DNA of 14,557 bases, taken from the NCBI GenBank assembly GCA_036500225.1, contig DASYCJ010000091.1:1-14557 (forward strand), read 5' to 3'. Position 1 is the first letter of the stretch. The number at the start of each line of letters is the position of its first letter. Under the pieces are notes generated by a model. That model searched no databases and had not been told where the DNA came from. It saw only the letters and a program-made list of their open reading frames with translations. Source of the stretch: DASUBN01 sp036500225. GTDB taxonomy: Bacteria; Pseudomonadota; Gammaproteobacteria; Natronospirales; REEB76. The position numbers and the translations under genes were made by a program. This document shows positions 7,267 to 13,958 of this stretch, piece after piece.

Positions 7267-8373
7267 TCAGTGCTTGGCGCTACGACGACCCGAGAAGTGC
7301 CGATCGTAGGACTGGTTCACGGTAGGCATCTTCACCCGGCCGATGGAGGCGATGCGCTCCTCCGCCAGACGGTCTGCCGCCAGGTAGGTGGGGATGTTGT
7401 CCCGCTCCGCCACCTTGAAGATGTTGCCCATGATGTCGTAGATGCCCGTGACCATGCGGTTGGCCCGCTCCCGGTCGTAACCCTGCAACTCGATGGACAC
7501 GTTCATCAGGCCGCCGGCGTTGATGGCGTAATCCGGGGCGTAGAGGATGCCCTTCTTGTGGATCACGTCGCCGCATTCGTTGGTGGCCAGCTGGTTGTTG
7601 GCGGCACCAGCGATGATCTCGAACTTGAACTGCGGGATAGTCTTCTCGTTCACCGTCGCGCCGAGCGCGCAGGGCACGTAGACCTTGGCGTCCACCTTGT
7701 AGATGTCGTCCATGGACACGGCTTCCGCGCCGAGCTTCACGCACTCATCGATGCGGTCCTTGTGCATGTCGGTCACGAACACCTTGGCGCCTGCGTCGCG
7801 CAGGTGCTTCACCACATGGAAGCCCACGTGGCCCAGGCCCTGTACCGCGTAGCTCAACTTTGCCAGGTCCGTGTGGCCGTACTTCTTCTGCAAGCAGGCC
7901 TTGATGCCCTGGATGGTGCCGAACGCGGTGAAGGGCGAGGGGTCACCGCTGCCGCCGTGGACCGGGTGCACGCCCGTCACGTAGTCCGTCTCCATGAAGA
8001 TGTGGTCCATGTCGGCGATGCTGGTGTTCACGTCCTCGGCGGTGATGTAGCGGCCGCCGAGTGACTGCACGAAACGACCGAAGGCGCGGAACAGTGCCTC
8101 GGATTTCTGGGAGGGATCGCCGATGATCACTGCCTTGCCGCCGCCTAAGTTCAGGCCCGAGACCGCAGCCTTGTAGGTCATGCCGCGGGAGAGGCGCAGC
8201 ACGTCCGTGATTGCCTCGTCATCGTTCTTGTAGGGCCACATGCGACAGCCGCCGAGGGCGGGGCCGAGTACGGTGTTGTGCACTGCCACGATGGCCTTGA
8301 GGCCGGATTCCTTGTGCTGGAAGAACACGACCTGCTCGTGCCCCATCTTCTCGAGGGTGGCGAAAATCTCCAT
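7267..8373 (-). CDS. ldh: Leucine dehydrogenase (Glu/Leu/Phe/Val dehydrogenase family)
   Basis: This 368-residue NAD-dependent enzyme interconverts L-leucine (and valine, isoleucine) with the 2-keto acid plus ammonia, the entry step to the pathway encoded downstream. Its length is close to that of Bacillus leucine dehydrogenases (about 364). The substrate domain has GPALGGCRMWPY (37-48) and GLNLGGGKAVI with catalytic Lys80. GDPSPFTAFG (144-152) follows. The nucleotide domain begins with GLGHVG (179-184), and AGAANNQL and APDYAINAGG are conserved. The ATG at 8373 has GGAGG 5 nt upstream, the best ribosome site in the operon. It is the first gene of the minus-strand cluster and faces the divergent icmF gene across about 400 bp. 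Phenylalanine or valine dehydrogenase activity is an alternative, but liuA next door favours leucine. Confidence 0.92.
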   Translation of the reverse strand: MEIFATLEKMGHEQVVFFQHKESGLKAIVAVHNTVLGPALGGCRMWPYKNDDEAITDVLRLSRGMTYKAAVSGLNLGGGKAVIIGDPSQKSEALFRAFGRFVQSLGGRYITAEDVNTSIADMDHIFMETDYVTGVHPVHGGSGDPSPFTAFGTIQGIKACLQKKYGHTDLAKLSYAVQGLGHVGFHVVKHLRDAGAKVFVTDMHKDRIDECVKLGAEAVSMDDIYKVDAKVYVPCALGATVNEKTIPQFKFEIIAGAANNQLATNECGDVIHKKGILYAPDYAINAGGLMNVSIELQGYDRERANRMVTGIYDIMGNIFKVAERDNIPTYLAADRLAEERIASIGRVKMPTVNQSYDRHFSGRRSAKH

Positions 8374-8430
8374 GGAATCCTCCGAACTGTGCTGATGAAC
8401 GGGATGTGGCGGGCCGGGTTACTTGAGACG

Positions 8431-8449
8431 ACCGGGGGAAAACCCCGGT
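8431..8449. other. Stem-loop in the ldh leader
   Basis: ACCGGGG and CCCCGGT form a perfect 7-bp stem around GAAAA, about 58 nt upstream of the ldh ATG. It would lie in the 5' leader if transcription starts near 8494. It could influence mRNA stability; no ligand-binding structure was recognised. Confidence 0.4.
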
Positions 8450-8466
8450 AAATTCCCGACCACTAT

Positions 8467-8494
8467 AAAAAATCTGCCCCGGGGTCCCTGGGGC
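8467..8494 (-). terminator. Terminator-like hairpin plus T-run in the ldh leader
   Basis: Read on the minus strand, GCCCC (8494-8490) pairs with GGGGC (8480-8476) and is followed after three bases by six T residues (8472-8467). This has the form of an intrinsic terminator pointing towards ldh. The stem is short and its loop could form alternative C/G pairings. It begins at about the transcription start predicted from the TATAAT box, so it may instead belong to initial-transcript control or be chance. Confidence 0.35.
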
Positions 8495-8500
8495 GGGCGG

Positions 8501-8506
8501 ATTATA
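8501..8506 (-). promoter_or_regulatory. Candidate -10 box of the ldh promoter
   Basis: A perfect TATAAT on the minus strand about 130 nt upstream of the ldh ATG. The hexamer 17 nt upstream (TGCCTC) is a poor -35 match, so an activator may be needed. The predicted start lies near 8494, giving a leader of about 120 nt. Confidence 0.5.
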
Positions 8507-8564
8507 CCCTCGCATCGCTGGATGAGGCAGTGGATATTTGATGTGAGAGGTACCTGTCCCTATC

Positions 8565-8589
8565 TGGAAAAGGCCTCCTGCCTTTTCCA
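8565..8589. repeat. Perfect 10-bp inverted repeat, TGGAAAAGGC type
   Basis: TGGAAAAGGC (8565-8574) and its exact complement GCCTTTTCCA (8580-8589) flank the 5-nt spacer CTCCT. It lies between the two divergent -10 boxes. The half-sites are not GC-only, unlike the neighbouring repeats, which makes a protein-binding operator a reasonable idea. Confidence 0.6.
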
Positions 8590-8594
8590 ACTCT

Positions 8595-8621
8595 CCCGGT
8601 CCGGTACGGGACCGGACCGGG
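8595..8621. repeat. Perfect 11-bp inverted repeat, CCCGGTCCGGT type
   Basis: CCCGGTCCGGT (8595-8605) and ACCGGACCGGG (8611-8621) flank a 5-nt spacer. It starts 6 nt after the previous inverted repeat and has the same spacer length. It is a very stable cruciform or RNA hairpin, compatible with a REP-like palindrome. Confidence 0.6.
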
Positions 8622-8644
8622 CTCTGTCCGGCCTTCGGCGGACG

Positions 8645-8666
8645 CGCGCCACGTCCCTGTGGCGCG
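8645..8666. repeat. Perfect 8-bp inverted repeat, CGCGCCAC type
   Basis: CGCGCCAC (8645-8652) and GTGGCGCG (8659-8666) flank a 6-nt spacer. A weaker hairpin, GTCCG with CGGAC (8626-8643), fills the gap to the previous repeat. Four hairpin-forming units therefore follow each other within about 100 nt. Confidence 0.55.
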
Positions 8667-8714
8667 GGGCTTTCGGCTGCTTTCGTATCGTCGGCCTGGC
8701 CCAGCTCCGGCCGG

Positions 8715-8720
8715 TATAAT
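8715..8720 (+). promoter_or_regulatory. Candidate -10 box of the icmF promoter
   Basis: A perfect TATAAT 55 nt upstream of the icmF ATG. The position 17 nt upstream (CGGCCT) is not a recognisable -35 box, so regulation by an activator or by another sigma factor is possible. The predicted start is near 8727, giving a leader of about 50 nt that contains TATATATA. Confidence 0.5.
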
Positions 8721-8775
8721 GGATGGTCTATATATAAGTCTCTGCGTCCCGACCCTTTTTTAAGGCACACCCCTG

Positions 8776-11700
8776 ATGAGCACTACATCGCGGAAGATCG
8801 AGGCCGGCCTCGCTTCGGAGCAGACCCCTCTGCGGTTCGTCACGGCAGCATCCTTATTTGATGGCCACGACGCCGCCATCAACATCATGCGCCGGCTGAT
8901 CCAAAGCCAGGGCGCGGAAGTGATCCATCTCGGCCATAACCGGGCGGTGGAAGACGTGGTGCGGGCAGCCCTGCAGGAGGACGCGGATGCCATAGCCATC
9001 AGCTCCTACCAGGGCGGCCACATGGAGTACTTCAAATACATGGTGGACATGCTGAAGGAGCGTGGCGCGGGCCACATCCGCGTGTTCGGCGGAGGCGGCG
9101 GCACCATCACGCCCGAAGAGATCGCAGAACTCCATGCCTATGGCGTAGAGCGCATCTATCACCCCAACGACGGCATGCATATGGGTCTCGTCGAGATGAT
9201 CCAGGACGTGGTCAAGCGCACCACGGAGCACCGTCGTGGTACCGAGCGTCCCACGAAGGTCACGTTGGATGACGAGATCTCCGTCGGCAAGATGCTCTCC
9301 AATATCGAAGAGGGCACGCTCGCGGAGGCGGAACTCGCCAAACTGCGCAAGGAATGGGAACTGGCCGGCAAGAAGACCCCGGTCATCGGCCTCACCGGCA
9401 CCGGCGGCGCCGGCAAGTCCTCCGTGGTGGATGAGCTCCTGCTCCGTTTCCTGCACGCCTTCCCGGACATGCGCATCGCTGTCTTGGCGGTAGACCCGAC
9501 CCGTCGCCGCAGCGGCGGCGCGCTCCTGGGCGACCGCATCCGCATGAATGCGCTGCGTTCCAAGCGTGTGTTCATGCGTTCCATGGCCACCCGTCGCCAG
9601 AACGCCTCCGTGAACGAGATGCTGCATGACTGCGTGGCCTTCCTGCGCGGTCAGGGTTATGACCTGGTCATCGTCGAGACCGCCGGCATCGGCCAATCCG
9701 ACTCCGAGATCGTCGACCTCGTGGATTTCCCGGTCTACGTCATGACCAGCGACTACGGCGCCGCGAGCCAGCTGGAGAAGATCGACATGATCGACTTCGC
9801 CGAGCTCATCGTGCTGAACAAGTTCGATAGGCGCGGCGCGGAAGACGCGCTCAGGGACGTGCGCAAGCAGTGGAAGCGCAACCGCACCGCCTTCAAGATG
9901 AAGGACGAAGAGGTGCCGGTGTATCCCACCATCGCCAGCCAGTTCAACGACCCGGGCGTCACCTGGATGTTCGTGAACCTGTGCCGCCTCTTGCGGGACA
10001 AGTTGAAGCTCACCGAAGCCAAGTGGACGCCCGAGGTGGACACCAGCCTCAAGGAACCCCGCGCCACGGTGCTCATCCCCGGCCCCCGGGTCCGGTACCT
10101 GGCCGAGATAGCCGAACAGGGCCGTGGCATCAATGGCGGTATCGATCGCCAGGCAGAGGCCGCCGGCCGCGCCCAGCACCTCTACCAGTCCCTGAAAGAG
10201 CTTGCCGACCCCAAGCTCCCGGAAGCCCTCTCTCTATATAAGAGTGAGGATCTCGATGCCGGCGCCGACCGCAGCCTCACGCTGCTCCGCCAGCGTTACC
10301 AGGAGGCCGTGAAGGGCCTGTCCTCGGAAGCCCTGGACCTGCTCCGCGAGTGGCCCCACAGGCTCAAAGCCGTCACCGATGAGCACTACACCTATGAAGT
10401 GCGCGGCAAGGTGATCGAGGGCAACAACTACGTCGAGTCCCTGTCGCACCAGAAGATCCCCAAGATCGCCGCCCCCCGGCATCTCGGCTGGTCGGAACTG
10501 CTGCGCTTCCTCATGAAAGAGAACCTGCCGGGGTACTACCCCTACACCGGCGGTGTCTATCCATATAGAAGGACGGGCGAAGACCCGACCCGCATGTTTG
10601 CGGGCGAGGGCACCCCGGAACGCACCAACCGTCGCTTCCATTACTTGAGCCACGGCCAGAAGGGCGCGCGCCTTTCCACCGCCTTCGACTCTGTGACCCT
10701 GTATGGCGAAGACCCGGCCACGCGACCGGATATCTACGGCAAGGTGGGCAACTCCGGCGTCAGCATCGCGACGCTGGATGACATGAAGAAGCTCTATTCC
10801 GGCTTCGACCTCTGCGATCCCGGCACATCCGTGTCCATGACCATCAATGGCCCCGCGCCCATGCTCCTGGCCATGTTCATGAATACCGCCATCGACCAGC
10901 AGGTGGAGAAACACCTCAAGGCAGACCCCCAGCGGTGGGCAGCCGCCGAGAAGAAGATCGCGGACATATATAAAGGTAAGAAGCGCCCCGAATATCGCGG
11001 AGAGCTGCCGCCGGACAGCAACGGCCTGGGCCTGGCGCTATTAGGGGTAACCGGCGATGAGCTCGTGGATGCCGAGACCTACGCCAAGATCAAAGCCCAC
11101 GTGCTCAGCACCGCCCGCGGCACCGTGCAGGCGGACATCCTCAAGGAAGACCAAGCCCAGAACACCTGCATCTTCTCCACGGAATTCGCCCTGCGCATGA
11201 TGGGTGATATCCAGCAGTACTTCGTCGAGAAGAAGGTGCGGAACTTCTATTCCGTCTCCATCTCCGGATATCACATCGCGGAAGCAGGGGCGAATCCCAT
11301 CTCGCAGTTGGCCTTTACACTGTCCAATGGCTTCACCCTCGTCGAGTACTACCTCGCTCGCGGCATGAAGGTGGATGACTTCGCGCCAAACTTGAGCTTC
11401 TTCTTCAGCAACGGCATGGACCCGGAATACACCGTCATCGGCCGGGTCGCGCGCCGCATCTGGGCCCGGGCCATGCGTGAGCGTTACGGCGCCTCACCCC
11501 GCAGCCAGATGCTCAAGTACCACATCCAGACCTCCGGCCGTTCGCTCCACGCCCAAGAGATCCAGTTCAACGACATCCGCACCACGCTGCAAGCGCTGTA
11601 TGCCTTATTCGATAACTGTAACAGCCTGCACACCAATGCCTATGACGAAGCCATCACCACGCCCACGGAAGAGAGCGTGCGCCGGGCCGTGGCCATCCAG

Positions 11701-12219
11701 CTCATCATCAACCGCGAGCTCGGCCTCAACTTCAACGAGAACCCCTGGCAGGGCAGCTTCGTGGTCGAGCAGCTAACGGATATCGTCGAAGAAGCGGTCT
11801 ATAAGGAGTTCGAAGCCATCTCCGAGCGCGGCGGCGTCTTGGGCGCCATGGATACCATGTACCAGCGCGGCAAGATCCAGGAAGAGAGCCTCTATTACGA
11901 ACACAAGAAGCATGATGGTTCACTACCCTTGATCGGCGTGAACACATATCTGCCCCGTGACCACGGCGGCGACATCGTCACCACCATCGAACTCATCCGT
12001 TCGACCGAGGGCGAGAAACAAGCTCAGATCGACAACGTCGCCACCTACCAGAAGGCCCGCAATGACCGGGGCACCGAGAGCCTGAAATCCCTGCAGAAGA
12101 CCGCGCGGGACCGCAAGAACGTGTTCGAGTCATTGATGGAAGCAGTGAAGTTCAGTTCGCTGGGGCAGATATCGCACGCCCTCTATGAAGTGGGCGGCGA
12201 GTACAGACGTAATATGTGA
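8776..12219 (+). CDS. icmF: Fused adenosylcobalamin-dependent acyl-CoA mutase with GTPase chaperone (IcmF)
   Basis: This 1147-residue protein has the three-part order that defines IcmF. The N-terminal B12-binding domain (about 18-155) has DGHD with the cobalt-ligating His31, then SSYQGG (76-81) and GGGGGT (105-110). The MeaB-like G domain (about 200-420) has Walker A GTGGAGKS (208-215), ETAGIGQSD (301-309) and NKFD (348-351). The C-terminal mutase barrel (about 560-1147) has GEGTPERTNRRFHYL, SISGYH (828-833) and the active-site Gln795. In methylmalonyl-CoA mutase the Gln795 site is Arg, which binds the carboxylate, so a non-carboxylated acyl-CoA is the expected substrate. The known reaction is isobutyryl-CoA/n-butyryl-CoA interconversion, with slower isovaleryl/pivalyl-CoA activity reported for some members. 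The ATG has AAGG 10 nt upstream. It is divergent from the leucine operon. Confidence 0.95.
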   Translation: MSTTSRKIEAGLASEQTPLRFVTAASLFDGHDAAINIMRRLIQSQGAEVIHLGHNRAVEDVVRAALQEDADAIAISSYQGGHMEYFKYMVDMLKERGAGHIRVFGGGGGTITPEEIAELHAYGVERIYHPNDGMHMGLVEMIQDVVKRTTEHRRGTERPTKVTLDDEISVGKMLSNIEEGTLAEAELAKLRKEWELAGKKTPVIGLTGTGGAGKSSVVDELLLRFLHAFPDMRIAVLAVDPTRRRSGGALLGDRIRMNALRSKRVFMRSMATRRQNASVNEMLHDCVAFLRGQGYDLVIVETAGIGQSDSEIVDLVDFPVYVMTSDYGAASQLEKIDMIDFAELIVLNKFDRRGAEDALRDVRKQWKRNRTAFKMKDEEVPVYPTIASQFNDPGVTWMFVNLCRLLRDKLKLTEAKWTPEVDTSLKEPRATVLIPGPRVRYLAEIAEQGRGINGGIDRQAEAAGRAQHLYQSLKELADPKLPEALSLYKSEDLDAGADRSLTLLRQRYQEAVKGLSSEALDLLREWPHRLKAVTDEHYTYEVRGKVIEGNNYVESLSHQKIPKIAAPRHLGWSELLRFLMKENLPGYYPYTGGVYPYRRTGEDPTRMFAGEGTPERTNRRFHYLSHGQKGARLSTAFDSVTLYGEDPATRPDIYGKVGNSGVSIATLDDMKKLYSGFDLCDPGTSVSMTINGPAPMLLAMFMNTAIDQQVEKHLKADPQRWAAAEKKIADIYKGKKRPEYRGELPPDSNGLGLALLGVTGDELVDAETYAKIKAHVLSTARGTVQADILKEDQAQNTCIFSTEFALRMMGDIQQYFVEKKVRNFYSVSISGYHIAEAGANPISQLAFTLSNGFTLVEYYLARGMKVDDFAPNLSFFFSNGMDPEYTVIGRVARRIWARAMRERYGASPRSQMLKYHIQTSGRSLHAQEIQFNDIRTTLQALYALFDNCNSLHTNAYDEAITTPTEESVRRAVAIQLIINRELGLNFNENPWQGSFVVEQLTDIVEEAVYKEFEAISERGGVLGAMDTMYQRGKIQEESLYYEHKKHDGSLPLIGVNTYLPRDHGGDIVTTIELIRSTEGEKQAQIDNVATYQKARNDRGTESLKSLQKTARDRKNVFESLMEAVKFSSLGQISHALYEVGGEYRRNM

Positions 12220-12223
12220 GTGG

Positions 12224-12244
12224 CCGATCCTTTCTCGGGATCGG
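12224..12244. other. Stem-loop directly after icmF
   Basis: CCGATCC and GGATCGG form a perfect 7-bp stem with a 7-nt loop, five bases past the icmF stop. No U-run follows, so it is at best a weak terminator or a 3'-end stabiliser. The next gene starts 22 nt later, so some read-through would be expected. Confidence 0.4.
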
Positions 12245-12265
12245 AATTCAGCAGGGAACAAGAGC

Positions 12266-12969
12266 ATGCGCTTATCATGGGGTCTCCTGGCAGTGAGTCT
12301 GCTGGGACTTGGCGGCTGTAGCACCCTGAACAAGCCGATTTCCATGACTGACTTGCGGCGCCTGCGCAGCAGTATGTCGAGGACCAGTCGCCGGGCGATG
12401 ACTATCCTGGCGTGCTCATAGGTGAGGGCAACGACTACGGGTGCCGCTATGGCATCCACTTCGAATCCAAGGCTGAGTACAACCCTCCCAAGGCCCAGCT
12501 CTTCGCCGATCTGTTGGCCCAAGACCTGCCTGCCATCACTACGCACAAAGTCGTGCTCCAGCGTTTCGATGTCTATTACAACTACCGCTACAAGCAAATC
12601 CATATTATAACGGGTGGTATGTTTGGCTCTCCGGTCAGGCTGACTCCCGGCGTGTACTTCTGCGACAAGCTGCTCATCGACACCAATCCCGAAGTGGACC
12701 GCTATCCCAACGAGCATCAAGTGGGGTGCGATAATGCCCACGAAGGCGAGTACTACCCTGCCGAGATCACCGGTGGGGATGATGTGGTCGTCTCCTGGTT
12801 CAAGTTCACCGTGGATGGCCGCCCCTATGAGTTCAGGACGTTCTATCAATATCAACCGCAGGATAAGCCTGCGATATTGGCGGGGATAAGCGAGGCCATC
12901 CGCATGCCGGTGCGGGGCATTTCACAGAAGATCGAGCTGGGGACAGGGCAGGGGGAGCCGGGGCACTGA
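12266..12969 (+). pseudogene. Lipoprotein gene interrupted by a frameshift near 12350
   Basis: Not recognised. The ATG at 12266 has AGGGAA upstream and encodes a clear lipoprotein signal, MRLSWGLLAVSLLGLGGC, with lipobox LGGC and Cys18. That frame degenerates into an Arg/Ser-rich stretch and stops at 12421. The body continues in the -1 frame: it is open from 12352 (AAPAQQYVEDQSPGDDYPG) and runs through a cysteine- and tyrosine-rich domain to the stop at 12969. The body has no start codon with a ribosome site of its own; the GTG at 12412 lacks a Shine-Dalgarno sequence. A single missing base around 12350 would restore one protein of about 234 residues. No slippery heptamer is visible, so mutation or a sequencing/assembly error is more likely than programmed frameshifting. 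Confidence 0.7.
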
Positions 12970-13022
12970 CTGGGCCTGGCAGGGTTTCTTGTGTACGAAG
13001 CATATTCCGGGGGCTAAAAGCG

Positions 13023-13041
13023 GCCATCTCGTATTGATGGC
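13023..13041. other. Small stem-loop between the broken lipoprotein and the next gene
   Basis: GCCATC and GATGGC form a 6-bp stem around a 7-nt loop. A second perfect 6-bp stem, CATCGT with ACGATG, lies at 13073-13088, just before the next gene. Neither is followed by a U-run. Confidence 0.3.
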
Positions 13042-13050
13042 TGTTCACGG

Positions 13051-13070
13051 GTACGCTCCTCCTATTTGCC
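13051..13070. repeat. Copy 1 of a 20-nt direct repeat
   Basis: GTACGCTCCTCCTATTTGCC here and GTACGCTCCTCCTACTCGCC at 13771-13790 agree at 18 of 20 positions in the same orientation. They lie on either side of the small membrane-protein gene and may be traces of a dispersed intergenic repeat family. Confidence 0.5.
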
Positions 13071-13115
13071 TACATCGTTCTGACGATGCGAGCGACTTTT
13101 CCTTAAGAGAGATAA

Positions 13116-13547
13116 ATGCGCCAGCTTTCGACCAGTTGGACCTGGTATTTCAAATTCCTGCAGCCGGTACTCTGGCCAGTCTTCGCTACCCTTGCGATGT
13201 TGAGCGATCCTTCTCTGCGGACCTGGTCTTTCTCTGTGCTTCCTGTCTTGGGTGCAGGGTACTTCTGGTGGCTCGCCTACACCATCAAGGAAGTATCTCT
13301 GGACGGGACTTCGCTCGTTATAACCGACTACGGTAGGACCGTCCGTGTCTCTCTGCAGGATGTGGAGCGGGTCTGGCAGAAGTCGCGTTGGCAGCGTGGC
13401 ATTACCGTGCACATCGGATTGCGCACAGCCAGTCGCTTCGGCTCTGATATCTTGTTCATGCCGAAGCTGGGCATGGGTTACGGGCAGCATCCGCTGATAC
13501 AGGAATTGACGGATAAGATCCGAGAAGCGAAAGGACTGGAGCCGTAG
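13116..13547 (+). CDS. Small membrane protein with two N-terminal helices and a soluble C-terminal domain
   Basis: Not recognised as a named family. The 143-residue protein has two predicted transmembrane helices (about 11-29 and 37-57, the second aromatic: GAGYFWWLAYTI). A cytoplasmic part of about 85 residues follows. Its alternating pattern, VSLDGTSLVITDYGRTVRVSLQDVERV, looks like the beta-strand start of a PH-like domain, and it ends in an amphipathic helix. The arrangement recalls small bacterial two-helix proteins with PH-like domains of unknown function. The ATG has a purine-rich AAGAGAGATAA directly upstream. It is the same direction as icmF but separated by hairpins and repeats, so it is probably independent. 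Confidence 0.72.
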   Translation: MRQLSTSWTWYFKFLQPVLWPVFATLAMLSDPSLRTWSFSVLPVLGAGYFWWLAYTIKEVSLDGTSLVITDYGRTVRVSLQDVERVWQKSRWQRGITVHIGLRTASRFGSDILFMPKLGMGYGQHPLIQELTDKIREAKGLEP

Positions 13548-13958
13548 CAGCGAAGCCAAAAATGGCCGCTATTAGAACCACAGCCTGAGGCTGTGAAGCC
13601 CGACCCCACGTTTAGCAGGCGGCGTCCGTGTCCCGGAACAGGAGGGCGAGGAGCGTGCTCCGAGCGGGCGCTAGGGACAAGCGCCCTGGACCGTGAGCGA
13701 AGCAGGATGCATAGCGAGAGGTGGGGGACGGGCGAGCCTTCGAACTGGTAGTCGGTCACGCGCATTGAGAGTACGCTCCTCCTACTCGCCTCGGCCGCGC
13801 CCACCATGGATGGTGGAAATGCAGGTTTTGCAGGAGCATGAACCTGCCTCGTTCTCGGCAACTGCTCCTGCGTTGCTCTACTTCCTGCGACCCTGTAGGC
13901 GTGCCTTCGCGAGCGATGTTTCATAGAATGCAATGAAGCAGGGATTGGGGGAAGGAGC
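13548..13958. other. 411-bp intergenic stretch rich in hairpins, no credible gene
   Basis: No coding frame with a ribosome site and family-like composition was found on either strand. A 199-codon minus-strand frame across it is low-complexity and runs antisense to the lipoprotein behind it. The stretch contains perfect stems: CACAGCC/GGCTGTG (13579-13595), GGGCGCT/AGCGCCC (13666-13686), CCACCAT/ATGGTGG (13801-13816) and GCAGGTT/AACCTGC (13821-13847). It also contains the second copy of the 20-nt repeat. It may be a repeat-derived element rather than a promoter region. No clear promoter for the next gene was found. Confidence 0.55.
13771..13790. repeat. Copy 2 of a 20-nt direct repeat
   Basis: Partner of 13051-13070 with two mismatches. 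Both copies occur in intergenic DNA upstream of a gene start on the plus strand. Confidence 0.5.

Larger units (their letters stand above)
8374..8775. promoter_or_regulatory. Divergent intergenic control region between ldh and icmF
   Basis: About 400 bp with no credible gene. A 98-codon open frame at 8423-8719 has no family features and no ribosome site. The region holds a TATAAT in each direction and at least five perfect inverted repeats, described in separate entries. Three of the repeats lie between the two -10 boxes, so they are more likely DNA-binding sites or REP-like DNA elements than parts of either mRNA leader. Confidence 0.7.

Noticed and set aside
8423..8719. A 98-codon plus-strand frame in the divergent intergenic region
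   Set aside because: No ribosome site, and it reads through the palindromes and the TATAAT box. Its peptide resembles the junk produced by repeat-rich DNA.
8219..8770. A 183-codon minus-strand frame upstream of and overlapping ldh
   Set aside because: It overlaps the conserved N-terminus of leucine dehydrogenase in another frame and is Pro/Arg/Gly-rich. The ldh start has a strong GGAGG site.
8854..10179. A 441-codon open frame on the minus strand across the icmF N-terminal half
   Set aside because: It is antisense to the strongly conserved B12-binding and GTPase domains, is rich in His, Ala, Gly and Val as expected of a shadow frame in GC-rich DNA, and has no recognisable motif.
8776..12219. 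Calling the fused mutase a methylmalonyl-CoA mutase
   Set aside because: The domain order with an internal G domain, and Gln795 in place of the carboxylate-binding Arg, point to IcmF.
12340..12421. Programmed ribosomal frameshifting in the lipoprotein gene
   Set aside because: No slippery heptamer and no obvious downstream stem or pseudoknot at the junction.
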